The notes beneath the pieces were generated by a model that worked only from the letters and a program-made list of their open reading frames with translations, was not told the DNA's origin and searched no databases. A stretch of DNA of 64,000 nt from Pseudomonas fluorescens (GTDB lineage Bacteria; Pseudomonadota; Gammaproteobacteria; Pseudomonadales; Pseudomonadaceae), in contig NZ_CP078138.1 in NCBI RefSeq assembly GCF_019212185.1, forward strand, positions 2,586,501 through 2,650,500, written 5' to 3'. Made by a program: the position numbers and the translations under genes. Positions 18,235-27,123 of this stretch are shown piece after piece. The first letter of the stretch is position 1. Each line of letters begins with the position of its first letter.

Positions 18235-19053
18235 ATGCAAAGCTTTGTGTTTTGGCGCTGGTTCAATCGGTGCGCAGCCTGGATGGTGTTGATATTTCTG
18301 ATGGCGCCCATCCTGGTGATCATCCCCTTGTCGTTCAATGGCGGCAGTTTTCTCAGCTTTCCCATGGATGGTTGGTCGTTGCGTTGGTATCAGCAGGTGT
18401 TCAACTCGCCTCAATGGCTGTTCGCGCTCAAGAACAGTGTGTTGATCGGAGTCGCCAGCATGAGCTTGGCCACGGTACTCGGCACATTGGCGGCGCTGGG
18501 TCTGAACCTAGCGGATTTCCGCATGAAGGCGCTGCTGATGGCGGTGTTGTTGTCGCCGATGATTGTGCCGACGGTGATCACTGCGGTGGGTATCTACTTC
18601 CTGTTCTCGACCCTCGGATTGGCCAGCACCTACCTGGGCATGGTACTGGCGCACACCGCGCTGGCGACGCCCTTTGTGTTGATCGCAGTGAACGCCACGC
18701 TGCAGGGGCTTGATCGCGGTTTGCTGCGGGCGGCTGCGAGCCTGGGGGCCGGTCCGGTGCGCACGTTCTACCGGATCACCTTGCCGTTGATTCTTCCCGG
18801 CGTGGCCAGCGGCGCGGTGTTCGCCTTTGCCACGTCATTCGACGAGGTGGTGGTGTCGTTGTTGTTGGCAGGCCCAGAGCAGCGGACGTTGCCCCGGGAA
18901 ATGTTCTCGGGGGTGCGCGAGAACCTGAGCCCGTCCATCACCGCCGTGGCGTTCTTGCTCACCTTGCTCTCGACACTGTTCCTGCTGACTTTGGGCTGGT
19001 TGCAACGTTACGCCGGGCGCATGGCTGGGAAACGGCTGGCATCCGAAAGCTGA
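18235..19053 (+). CDS. ABC importer permease (PotC-like)
   Basis: The 272-residue product has about six membrane segments, beginning with WMVLIFLMAPILVIIPLSF, and the conserved permease loop AASLGAGPVRTFYRITLPLI. AGGAG is seven bases before the ATG, and the gene lies eight bases after the first permease. It is the second membrane subunit of the importer. Confidence 0.9.
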   Translation: MQSFVFWRWFNRCAAWMVLIFLMAPILVIIPLSFNGGSFLSFPMDGWSLRWYQQVFNSPQWLFALKNSVLIGVASMSLATVLGTLAALGLNLADFRMKALLMAVLLSPMIVPTVITAVGIYFLFSTLGLASTYLGMVLAHTALATPFVLIAVNATLQGLDRGLLRAAASLGAGPVRTFYRITLPLILPGVASGAVFAFATSFDEVVVSLLLAGPEQRTLPREMFSGVRENLSPSITAVAFLLTLLSTLFLLTLGWLQRYAGRMAGKRLASES

Positions 19054-19108
19054 TCGCAGTTGCAACGAGATCGTAGCCAATGTGAATTTCAATCGAGAGC
19101 GTGACTTC

Positions 19109-20200
19109 ATGTCGAACAATAAAGAAGCCTACGTCAGGTTCGCTGGCGTGAAAAAAAGCTATGACGGCCAGAATCTGGTGGTCAAGAACCTCAATCTGAA
19201 TATCCGGGAGGGGGAGTTCATGACCCTGCTCGGCCCTTCCGGTTCAGGCAAAACCACCTGTCTGATGATGCTGGCTGGTTTTGAAACCGCCAGTGAGGGC
19301 GAGATCTACCTGGATGGTCAGCCGATCAACCGCATCGCGACCCACAAGCGCAATATCGGCATGGTGTTTCAGAACTACGCGTTGTTTCCGCATATGAGCA
19401 TCGCCGACAACCTTGCATTTCCGTTGCAGGTTCAGCGCCTGGACAAGGCCGAGATTCGCAATCGAGTGGGGCGCGCCCTGGAGATGGTGCACCTGCAGCA
19501 CCTGGCGACACGTAAGCCAGCGCAATTGTCCGGTGGTCAACAGCAACGAGTGGCGGTGGCGCGTGCGTTGATCTTCGAACCCAAGGTGGTGTTGATGGAC
19601 GAGCCACTGGGTGCGCTGGATAAACAACTGCGCGAGCAGATGCAGTACGAAATCAAACGTCTGCACAGCCAGCTGGGCATCACCATGGTTTACGTCACTC
19701 ACGATCAGGGTGAGGCCCTGACTATGTCTGATCGAGTGGCGGTGTTCAATGACGGTGTGATTCAGCAACTGGCCAGTCCGGGCGAACTCTACGAACGTCC
19801 TGCGAATGCCTTTGTGGCGCAGTTCATTGGCGAGAACAATCAACTCAAGGGCAATGTCCTGAACCTGCTGGGCGATCGCTGTGTGATTGCCATGGACACC
19901 GGCCAACAGATCAATGCAATGAGTTCACCGGGCCTGAAAGTCGGGCAGCGTTGTTGCCTGGCGCTGCGTCCCGAGCGGGTCAGCTTCCTGGAGCCTGGTG
20001 TAGAACTGAGCAACAACTTTGAAGCAGATGTCTGCGAAGTCATCTATCACGGTGACCACCTGCGCACACGCCTCAAGCTCTGTGGGCATGACGACTTCAT
20101 TATCAAGATTCCCAATGTCCAGGGGTTGCAGCCGAGCTTGCCGGGGCACCGAGTGCGCATTGGCTGGCACCTGCAGGATTGTCACGCGCTGAGTGTCTGA
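19109..20200 (+). CDS. ABC importer ATPase (PotA-like)
   Basis: A 363-residue ATPase started at ATG 19109 (MSNNKEAYVRF); an in-frame GTG at 19082 would add nine residues. It has Walker A GPSGSGKTT, the LSGGQQQR signature, Walker B VVLMDEPLG and H-loop YVTHDQGEA, then a C-terminal TOBE-type domain (LALRPERVSFLEPG). It energises the two permeases and completes the importer with the binding protein at 15918. Confidence 0.93.
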   Translation: MSNNKEAYVRFAGVKKSYDGQNLVVKNLNLNIREGEFMTLLGPSGSGKTTCLMMLAGFETASEGEIYLDGQPINRIATHKRNIGMVFQNYALFPHMSIADNLAFPLQVQRLDKAEIRNRVGRALEMVHLQHLATRKPAQLSGGQQQRVAVARALIFEPKVVLMDEPLGALDKQLREQMQYEIKRLHSQLGITMVYVTHDQGEALTMSDRVAVFNDGVIQQLASPGELYERPANAFVAQFIGENNQLKGNVLNLLGDRCVIAMDTGQQINAMSSPGLKVGQRCCLALRPERVSFLEPGVELSNNFEADVCEVIYHGDHLRTRLKLCGHDDFIIKIPNVQGLQPSLPGHRVRIGWHLQDCHALSV

Positions 20201-20205
20201 AACCT

Positions 20206-20237
20206 CCCTCAAGGGCACATGACTCACCCCTTGAGGG
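20206..20237. promoter_or_regulatory. intercistronic hairpin between ATPase and aminotransferase
   Basis: CCCTCAAGGG at 20206-20215 and CCCTTGAGGG at 20228-20237 make a perfect 10-bp stem with a 12-base loop. No T run follows, so it may adjust mRNA decay or partly terminate transcription rather than fully stop it. Confidence 0.55.
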
Positions 20238-20330
20238 TAGAGACGCGGTAGGGAGCAGACCCTAGATTCAGGGACAAGGATTACACCTTGCGGTGAGTCC
20301 TCTCCCAAACGAATGACCTGGAGTGGCAGT

Positions 20331-21695
20331 ATGAACAGCAACAACAAAGCCTGGCTCAAAGAGCACAACACGGTGCACATGATGCATCCGATGCAGGATC
20401 CGAAAGCACTGCACGAACAGCGCCCATTGATTATTCAGTCCGGTAAGGGCGTACACATCACTGATGTTGACGGGCGTCGCTTCATCGATTGCCAGGGCGG
20501 ACTATGGTGCGTCAATGCCGGTTACGGTCGACGTGAAATCATCGACGCGGTGACCCGGCAGATGGAAGAGCTGGCGTACTATTCGTTGTTTCCCGGCAGC
20601 ACCAATGCGCCGGCCATTGCGCTTTCGCAGAAGTTGACCGAGGTGGCGGCCGAGGAGGGCATGGTCAAGGCATCGTTTGGTCTCGGCGGTTCGGACGCCG
20701 TGGAGACTGCGCTGAAAATCGCTCGTCAATACTGGAAGCTGGAAGGCCAGCCCGACAAGGTCAAGTTCGTCTCGTTGTACAACGGCTATCACGGCCTGAA
20801 CTTCGGTGGCATGTCCGCCTGTGGCGGCAACGCCTGGAAAAGCAGCTACGAACCCTTGATGCCGGGCTTCTTCCAGGTCGAATCACCGCATCTATACCGC
20901 AACCCTTTCACCAATGATCCAGAGGAACTCGCAGAAATCTGTGCGCAGATCCTTGAGCGGCAAATCGAAATGCAAGCGCCGGGCACTGTCGCGGCGTTGA
21001 TTGCCGAGCCGATCCAGGGAGCTGGCGGAGTCATCGTACCCCCAGCCTCTTATTGGCCGCGCTTGCGCCAGATCTGCGACAAGTATGACATTCTACTGAT
21101 CGCCGATGAGGTCATCACCGGACTGGGTCGCAGCGGTTCGTTGTTCGGTTCCCGTGGTTGGGGGGTCAAGCCCGACATCATGTGCCTGGCAAAAGGTATC
21201 AGCAGCGGTTATGTGCCTCTGAGCGCGACACTGGTCAACTCCCGCGTCGCCCGGGCATGGGAGCGTGATGCCGGTTTCACCTCGGTCTACATGCATGGCT
21301 ACACCTATTCCGGTCACCCTGTCTCTTGCGCCGCTGCGCTGGCGGCCATCGACATCGTGCTGCAGGAGAATCTCGCCGAAAACGCACGGGTGGTTGGCGA
21401 CTATTTCCTGGAGAAGCTGCTGATACTCAAGGACAAACATCGGGCCATCGGCGATGTGCGCGGCAAGGGGCTGATGCTGGCAGTCGAGCTGGTCAAGGAA
21501 AGGGCGACCAAGGAGCCGTTCGGCCCGGCAGACGCTTATCCGCTGGCCATTTCCGAGGCCTGTGTGAATAACGGAGTGATGATTCGTACCATCGTCAACA
21601 AGCTGATCATCTCGCCGCCGTTGACCTTCACCACCGAGCATGTCGACGAAGTGATCGAGGTGCTCGACCGCGCCTTCGTTGCCAACCCCTGGTAA
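20331..21695 (+). CDS. class III PLP-dependent aminotransferase
   Basis: A 454-residue omega-aminotransferase. ATG 20331 has GGAG seven bases upstream. The PLP lysine is Lys288 in CLAKGISSGY, with the cofactor-holding Asp259 in IADEVITG and the phosphate-binding GLGGSDAVETALK. Such enzymes move an amino group from an omega-amine, polyamine or beta-amino acid to pyruvate or 2-oxoglutarate, giving an aldehyde that an ALDH could oxidise. It lies behind the amine-type importer. An A-rich AACAGCAACAACAAAG stretch right after the start fits a Crc/Hfq catabolite-repression site. Confidence 0.92.
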   Translation: MNSNNKAWLKEHNTVHMMHPMQDPKALHEQRPLIIQSGKGVHITDVDGRRFIDCQGGLWCVNAGYGRREIIDAVTRQMEELAYYSLFPGSTNAPAIALSQKLTEVAAEEGMVKASFGLGGSDAVETALKIARQYWKLEGQPDKVKFVSLYNGYHGLNFGGMSACGGNAWKSSYEPLMPGFFQVESPHLYRNPFTNDPEELAEICAQILERQIEMQAPGTVAALIAEPIQGAGGVIVPPASYWPRLRQICDKYDILLIADEVITGLGRSGSLFGSRGWGVKPDIMCLAKGISSGYVPLSATLVNSRVARAWERDAGFTSVYMHGYTYSGHPVSCAAALAAIDIVLQENLAENARVVGDYFLEKLLILKDKHRAIGDVRGKGLMLAVELVKERATKEPFGPADAYPLAISEACVNNGVMIRTIVNKLIISPPLTFTTEHVDEVIEVLDRAFVANPW

Positions 21696-21758
21696 CCCGT
21701 TGCTGACCAGTATCTATACAGATGCTGGTCACCCTCCATCCTGATAATGAGTGTCGCC

Positions 21759-22388
21759 ATGAATTCAACGTTGGATTTGGCGTGCGAGCTGCGCCAACGC
21801 TTGTCGTGCCTTGACGATGCAAGTCTCGATCGGCTGTTTCGTGATGGGCGCAGCCACAGTGCCTGGCAAACACGTCCGGTGAGCAACACCTTGCTTGAAG
21901 AACTGTGGGCGTTGGCGCAATTTGCGCCGACATCGGTCAATGGCATGCCGGCAAGGCTGGTGTTCGTCACCAGCGCTTCAGGCAAGCAACGTTTGCAGCC
22001 CTGCCTGAGCCCTGGCAACGTCGACAAGGTGTTGAGTGCACCGGTCACGGTGATCATCGCCTTTGATATGAACTTCTGGCAGCACCTTCCCCGATTGTTC
22101 CCACATGCGGATGTAAGCGACATGTTCCGCGATGATCATGCGGCGAGTGAAGAGTGCGCGTTCCGCAACAGCTCGTTGCAAGCGGCCTGGTTGATGTTGG
22201 CCGCCCGGGCGCTGGGCCTGGACTGTGGGCCGATGTCAGGCTTTGACCGGCAGGCCGTGGACCGTGAGTTCTTTGCAGGAACCGGGGTTTGCAGCAATTT
22301 TCTCTGCAACCTGGGGTATGGCGACGCCAGCAAGTTGTATCAACGCTTGCCGCGTTTGTCTTTCGAGGAGGTGTGCACCTACGCCTGA
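21759..22388 (+). CDS. nitroreductase-fold oxidoreductase, RutE-like
   Basis: A 209-residue protein started at the second ATG, where a GAGTG sits five bases upstream; ATG 21747 would add four residues. WALAQFAPTSVNGMPARLVFV, the SSLQAAWLMLAARALGLDCG segment and the CNLGYGD ending match the FMN-dependent malonic semialdehyde reductase (RutE/YdfG-like nitroreductase) group. With an omega-aminotransferase upstream it could reduce a semialdehyde to a hydroxy acid, for example malonic semialdehyde from beta-alanine; that pairing is inference. Confidence 0.82.
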   Translation: MNSTLDLACELRQRLSCLDDASLDRLFRDGRSHSAWQTRPVSNTLLEELWALAQFAPTSVNGMPARLVFVTSASGKQRLQPCLSPGNVDKVLSAPVTVIIAFDMNFWQHLPRLFPHADVSDMFRDDHAASEECAFRNSSLQAAWLMLAARALGLDCGPMSGFDRQAVDREFFAGTGVCSNFLCNLGYGDASKLYQRLPRLSFEEVCTYA

Positions 22389-22434
22389 TATCGCCTGCCA
22401 GTGTCCACCGATCAGGCGGGCACTGGCCCTGCAG

Positions 22435-23268
22435 TCAATTCAGATTCAGCGCGCCATCCATATTGTCGTAATAACGAGCGAACAGTTCGTTTTGGCAGGA
22501 AATACCCAGTTTGGCATAGGCCCGCTTACGGTGGGTCGCCACCGTGTTGACCGAAATTCCCAGGTTCAGGCCAATCCCCAACGTCGTGTAGCCCAATGCG
22601 ATAGAGGCGCAGATCTGCGCTTCGCGTTGAGTCAGACCACCGGCCGCCTTGAGTAGCGTGCTGCGCAAGTCCTCATACATCTTTTCGCGGCGCTCCAGGC
22701 TCAGTACCGGTTTTGTCTCCGGCACAATTGCCCGGCGTCCAAGTTCAAGCATCTGCGTGTGTTTGCTCAGCGCCTGAGTCAGGAAACCACTCAGATACTG
22801 GAGCCGCAGCGTGTCTTGCGTGACAAAATCCCGTTGCTCATCGCTGCGATAAAAGCTGCAGTAGAGGACGCGCTCGTCGGTATGGCTGACCAGCGCAAGT
22901 TCCTGATGCACCAGTGCGTCATGATAAAAGCGTCGCCGGTAGTCTCGATCATCGATATGTGCCGGAGAAACGCAACGTACCAGCATTGGCTGTTCAGGGG
23001 TCAGGGCGGCTTGTCCCAGGGTGATGTTCGGATCTCGGCGGAAGGCTCCTTCGGTGTACTCCTGAGCAAGGGTGCGAGTCAGCTTGCCTGCCTGGCTATG
23101 CAGGGCCTCTGCAACCAGGCACTGAGGATTGCCCTGATGATCGAAGCTGAAAACGGTGCATTGATCAACGCTCAACTGATCACGGCAAAAGCTGAAGAAA
23201 TCCCGGGAAAACTGGCTGCCGCCAATCCCTCCAACGAGATTCGCCATTTCATTCATGCCAGGGATCAT
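22435..23268 (-). CDS. LuxR-type helix-turn-helix transcriptional regulator
   Basis: The 277-residue product has a C-terminal LuxR HTH (LTQREAQICASIALGYTTLG ... NTVATHRKRAYAKLGI). The N-terminal region is a soluble sensory domain that I could not assign, GAF-like by general look and without acyl-homoserine lactone landmarks. GGAG lies eight bases before the ATG. It is convergent with the aminotransferase/nitroreductase end of the importer cluster and is a plausible regulator of that cluster. Confidence 0.85.
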   Translation of the reverse strand: MIPGMNEMANLVGGIGGSQFSRDFFSFCRDQLSVDQCTVFSFDHQGNPQCLVAEALHSQAGKLTRTLAQEYTEGAFRRDPNITLGQAALTPEQPMLVRCVSPAHIDDRDYRRRFYHDALVHQELALVSHTDERVLYCSFYRSDEQRDFVTQDTLRLQYLSGFLTQALSKHTQMLELGRRAIVPETKPVLSLERREKMYEDLRSTLLKAAGGLTQREAQICASIALGYTTLGIGLNLGISVNTVATHRKRAYAKLGISCQNELFARYYDNMDGALNLN

Positions 23269-23646
23269 GCTGGTTACTCCTCACGCAATGGTTTTGATCT
23301 TCGTGGGCGTCGCTGGCGCTCACTCAGCACCGCATCTGCGATGCATACCTTCTGAAAATATAGGCATAAACCAGGCCATTGGCGCCCATCGCGCGGGAAA
23401 ACAGAACTCAAGGGCAATTTCCCTGATTAGCTTGGGCGGTTCAGCGAATATCCCTGATCAAACTGAGTGACTCATCGTTATCGTCCTCGGCATTTGGGGT
23501 TTTCACGTGGGGATGCATCCAATCAGGGCGACTCCCGCACTGTCCGGCAAAGCTATCGGACGCGACTTGCGGATAACTTTTTTGGGAAGGTCAGGCCAGT
23601 AACAGTGTGGTGTTCGATTGGTAACACTTTCCGGCCCAGGTTCCTG
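23269..23646. other. intergenic region without a supported gene
   Basis: This lies between the 5' end of the LuxR gene and the 3' end of the TetR gene. Short open frames exist, but none has a ribosome-binding site or recognisable product. The LuxR promoter should be within the left part. I see no clear hairpin, repeat or RNA. Confidence 0.5.
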
Positions 23647-24288
23647 CTACGGAACGCCGGCCTTTTGCTCGTCTGCTCCCATTGCAAACAAATGCTCGAA
23701 CCCCTGTAAGGTGCTGTCGACGAAGCGCTCATCCGAGGTGCCCGCCGGAAACTGCAACACGCCATGAATCACCAGCGAGGCCAGGCCGTGGGTGTAGGAC
23801 CAGGCGGCCAATGCGGCGCGGCGCACCTCGCTGGAATCCGGATCCTGTCCGAGCACTTCGACCATGATCTGCTTGAGTTGGCCAAAGGCCGTATCGCGAG
23901 CCTCGATGTAGTCGAGCGGCATCTCGTTACCGGCCAGCTCCGGGCCGAACATCAACTGGTAAAGCGCCGGATTGCGCCGTGCGAAGCTGAAATAGGCAAG
24001 GGTCGCGTTGCGCAGTTTCTGCCGGCCATCGGGTTGTTCAGGCTCACTGCGCATCACCTTGGCCAGCTCGCGAAAGCCCTGGGCCGCCAGTTGTCCCACC
24101 AGTTCGGCACGGTTGGCGTAGTGGTGGTAGGCCGCCGTGGCACTGACGCCGACCCTTTCCGACACCGCACGCAGCGACAGTTTGGTCGGCCCGACTTCTT
24201 CGAGCATCTGCCGCGCGGCGTCGAGCAACTGTGGGGCGAGGTTGCCGACGTGGTAGGTGTCGCGGGCGCGTTGCGCAGTCTTGCTCAT
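23647..24288 (-). CDS. TetR/AcrR-type repressor
   Basis: A 213-residue regulator starting MSKTAQRARDTYHVGNL, with the TetR HTH (KLSLRAVSERVGVSATAAYH) and a helical ligand domain ending near AMGADEQ. An in-frame ATG 99 bases upstream is less likely since it would extend through the operator region. It is divergent from the flavoprotein/reductase pair and a perfect palindrome lies between them, so repression of both genes is the likely role. Confidence 0.88.
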   Translation of the reverse strand: MSKTAQRARDTYHVGNLAPQLLDAARQMLEEVGPTKLSLRAVSERVGVSATAAYHHYANRAELVGQLAAQGFRELAKVMRSEPEQPDGRQKLRNATLAYFSFARRNPALYQLMFGPELAGNEMPLDYIEARDTAFGQLKQIMVEVLGQDPDSSEVRRAALAAWSYTHGLASLVIHGVLQFPAGTSDERFVDSTLQGFEHLFAMGADEQKAGVP

Positions 24289-24357
24289 GGGGCAGGGCCT
24301 TGGAAACGAGGGGAGTGCAAGGGGCTGGATCTTATCACTGGAAAATATCTTGACGCT

Positions 24358-24376
24358 GCTAAGATGTGATCTTAGC
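24358..24376. promoter_or_regulatory. TetR operator palindrome
   Basis: GCTAAGATGTGATCTTAGC is a perfect inverted repeat of eight bases around GTG. It lies 70 bases before the TetR start and 82 bases before the flavoprotein gene, the expected position for control of both promoters. Confidence 0.75.
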
Positions 24377-24388
24377 ATCGCTAACATT

Positions 24389-24413
24389 CGCCTCGGAGGC
24401 GTTTTTTTTAACC
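24389..24413 (+). terminator. leader hairpin with T8 run ahead of the flavoprotein gene
   Basis: A CGCCT-CGG-AGGCG stem followed at once by eight T residues lies about 40 bases before the flavoprotein ATG and just after the TetR operator. It has terminator shape, so it may limit read-through in the leader or end a transcript coming from the left. Confidence 0.55.
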
Positions 24414-24445
24414 TGATCTTATCGCTGTAAAGTTGGAGGTGATCG

Positions 24446-25966
24446 ATGAAGCACTACGATGCCGTGGTAATCGGTGCCGGCAATGCCGGGCTGACCGCTG
24501 CGACCGCGCTGCAACGGGGTGGCAGTCGCACCTTGCTGATCGAGCGGCACAACATTCCCGGCGGCTGCGCCACCTCGTTCGTGCGCGGCAACTTCGAATT
24601 CGAGGTGGCCTTGCATCAGCTCAGCGGCCTGGGCACCGAGGACAAACCGTTCGTGATGCGCAAGCTGTTCGACAAGCTCGGGGTGCTGGACAAGGTCGAG
24701 TTCATCCAGGAGCACGCGCTGTATCGGCTGGTGGTGCCGGGCGAATTGGATGTGACCCTGCCGGCCAGTTGGTCGGGGATCCGTCGCCTGCTGCAGGCGC
24801 TGTATCCAGCTGAAAGTGAGGCCGTCGAGCGCTTCATGACGCTCTGTGAAAAGGTCACCCTGGAAAGCTTCATGACCTTGCCCCAGGCCACCCGGGCCAA
24901 CAGCGAGGCGTTGCTCAAATCGTTGTGCCCGAACTATCTGCAGTACGGCTTGCGCTCGGCGCGGGAGGTGCTGGATGAGTTTTTCAGCGACGCCAAGCTG
25001 AAGAACATTCTGGCGACCTACTGGCTGTACCTCGGCGTGCCGCCGGAGCGCCTGCCGTTCTCCGACCTGGCGACCATGCTCTACGCCTACGCGGTGTTCA
25101 AGCCTTGGCACATCAAGGGCGGTTCCCAGGCCATGTCCAGTGCCCTGGTGGAGTCGTTTCTCGAGGCCGGTGGCGAGGTGCGTTTCAACTTCGCTGTCGA
25201 GCAGATTCACACCGACGCCGGGCGAGTTTGCGGCGTCAGCCTGGAAGGCGGCGAGCGCGTCAGTTGCGCGGCGGTGGTGTCCAACGCCAGCCCGCTGATC
25301 ACCTTCAACGAACTGCTTGACCTTGAGCGGCCGCCGTTGCAGATCCAGGCCGATTTCAAGTCTCGGCGCATGGGCACGTCGGCCTTCGTGATCTACCTCG
25401 GACTGGACTGCACGCCGCAGGAACTGGGGGTGACCACCGCTTCCAGCTTTATCTACGAGACCCTCGACGAGGCGCAGATTCACGCGCGCATGGGCAGCCT
25501 CGAGCCGCCGTTGGGCGGCATGTTGACCTGCTACAACCTCGAGGACCCGAGTGCCGCGCCCGAGGGCAAAAGCCAGGTGGTGCTGGTCTGCCTGCAGTAC
25601 GGCGACGTGTGGAAATCGGTCGCGCCCGAGGATTACGCACGGACCAAGTATGAATTCGCGGAAAAGCTCATCGCCGTGATCGAGAAGGTCTACCCCACGG
25701 TGCGCCAGCACATCGAGGAGGTCGAGGTGGCCACGCCCCTGACCATGATGCGCTACCTCAACACCCCGGGCGGGGCGATCTACGGGTTCCAGCAGACGAC
25801 CCAGGACTCGGCGCTACTGCGCGAGCGCCTGGACGCGGTGCCGGGGCTGTACATGGCCGGCGCCTGGACTTCCATGGGCGGTTTCCAGCCGACCTACATG
25901 GCCGGCGAATCCACGGCCAGGGCCGTGCTCAAGCAACTGAAAACCAATGAGGTGGCGCATGTCTGA
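24446..25966 (+). CDS. FAD-dependent oxidoreductase, phytoene desaturase/CrtISO-like
   Basis: A 506-residue flavoprotein with the FAD dinucleotide motif VVIGAGNAGLTAATALQ, then IPGGCATSFVRG, which is typical of the CrtI/carotene isomerase/retinol saturase group, and the C-terminal YMAGAWTSMGGFQPTYMAGE that closes the FAD site. No other carotenoid genes are near, so carotenoid work is unlikely; a different hydrophobic polyene, ketone or fatty acid is possible. Its stop overlaps the start of the reductase gene, suggesting the two act as a redox pair. Confidence 0.85.
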   Translation: MKHYDAVVIGAGNAGLTAATALQRGGSRTLLIERHNIPGGCATSFVRGNFEFEVALHQLSGLGTEDKPFVMRKLFDKLGVLDKVEFIQEHALYRLVVPGELDVTLPASWSGIRRLLQALYPAESEAVERFMTLCEKVTLESFMTLPQATRANSEALLKSLCPNYLQYGLRSAREVLDEFFSDAKLKNILATYWLYLGVPPERLPFSDLATMLYAYAVFKPWHIKGGSQAMSSALVESFLEAGGEVRFNFAVEQIHTDAGRVCGVSLEGGERVSCAAVVSNASPLITFNELLDLERPPLQIQADFKSRRMGTSAFVIYLGLDCTPQELGVTTASSFIYETLDEAQIHARMGSLEPPLGGMLTCYNLEDPSAAPEGKSQVVLVCLQYGDVWKSVAPEDYARTKYEFAEKLIAVIEKVYPTVRQHIEEVEVATPLTMMRYLNTPGGAIYGFQQTTQDSALLRERLDAVPGLYMAGAWTSMGGFQPTYMAGESTARAVLKQLKTNEVAHV

Positions 25967-27122
25967 ACAGAGTCCATTGCACCTGATCGCCGGATACACC
26001 GAGGCGCTCGCGACCAAGCGGGCGCTGGAGCACAGCGGTTCGGATTTCTACGAAGCGCGCGGCGAGGTTGCCAGCACCGTGGTCCAGTTGCACCCCAAGC
26101 GCCTGGCGCTGGAAGTGGTGCAGGTCATCGACGACACGCCGAGCACCAAAACCTTGCGCCTGCAGGCGGTGGATCGCCAGCTGCTGCCGCCGTTCCAGGC
26201 CGGGCAGTACATCAACCTGTTCGTCGAAATCGACGGCGTGCACACGGCGCGACCCTATGCGATTTCCTCCTCGCCAATGCAGCGCCAGTACTACGATCTG
26301 ACGGTCAAGCGCGCAGTGGGTGGCTTCGTTTCCGGGTACTTGCTGGACCGCGTGCACGTGGGTCAGCCACTGCGCAGTTCGGGGCCGATGGGCACCTTTC
26401 ACCATAATCCGCTGTTTCATGGTGACGAACTGGTGTTTCTCGCCGGGGGCTCAGGAGCGGCGCCGACGCGCAGCATGTTGCTGAACATCCTCGAGCGAGG
26501 CTTGGAGCAGCGCTTGCATCTGATCTATGTGAACAGCTACGTCGATGATGTGATCTACGCCGAAGCATTTCGCACCCTGGCTGAGGCGCACCCGCAGTTT
26601 CGCCTGACCGAGGTGATTTCCCGCCCGCCCGCTGGTTATCGCGGGCACAGCGGGCGTTTGAGTCGCGAGCTGTTGCAGGCGCAGTTGGGCGAGATGGGCA
26701 ATCGGATGTTCTATGTCTGCGGGCCGACGCCGTTCAATGACAGCTGCTTGGAACTGCTCAGCGAGCTGGGAGTGGCGCGGCGACGGATTCGGGTCGAGGC
26801 CAACGGTGCACCGAAGTCACCGGATCGGCAGCCGGGTTGGCCTGAGGGGATTGATCTGGAGGCTGAGGTGCAGGTAACGGTGCAGGGGCGTGGCAGCTTT
26901 CGCAGTAAGGTGGGTGAGCCGTTGCTTAATGCTTTGGAGCGCAATGGTTACTTCGTTGAGAATGCTTGTCGGTCGGGGGAGTGCAGTTTGTGTCGGGTGA
27001 AGTTGGTGTCTGGCCCGGTGTTTAATCCGCAGGAGGCGCACCTGCGGCAGTCGGACCGGGATTTTGGCTGGGTTTATTCCTGTGTGGCGTTTGCGACGGG
27101 GGATGTGGAGGTGATGTTGTAG
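25959..27122 (+). CDS. ferredoxin-type reductase with C-terminal 2Fe-2S domain
   Basis: The 387-residue product starts at ATG 25959, eight bases inside the upstream gene, with GAGGTG just before it. After about 45 unassigned residues it has a flavin domain (RPYAISSSPMQ), a nicotinamide site (LAGGSGAAPTRSMLLN) and a 2Fe-2S domain with CRSGECSLC and a last Cys in VYSCVAF. It should move electrons from NAD(P)H, most likely to or from the CrtI-like partner or an unlinked oxygenase. An IS element begins nine bases after the stop codon. Confidence 0.88.
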   Translation: MSEQSPLHLIAGYTEALATKRALEHSGSDFYEARGEVASTVVQLHPKRLALEVVQVIDDTPSTKTLRLQAVDRQLLPPFQAGQYINLFVEIDGVHTARPYAISSSPMQRQYYDLTVKRAVGGFVSGYLLDRVHVGQPLRSSGPMGTFHHNPLFHGDELVFLAGGSGAAPTRSMLLNILERGLEQRLHLIYVNSYVDDVIYAEAFRTLAEAHPQFRLTEVISRPPAGYRGHSGRLSRELLQAQLGEMGNRMFYVCGPTPFNDSCLELLSELGVARRRIRVEANGAPKSPDRQPGWPEGIDLEAEVQVTVQGRGSFRSKVGEPLLNALERNGYFVENACRSGECSLCRVKLVSGPVFNPQEAHLRQSDRDFGWVYSCVAFATGDVEVML

Positions 27123-27123
27123 G

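Noticed and set aside
23467..23709. Open frame of 80 codons between LuxR and TetR genes
   Set aside because: No ribosome-binding site, no family, and it overlaps the TetR 3' end on the other strand.
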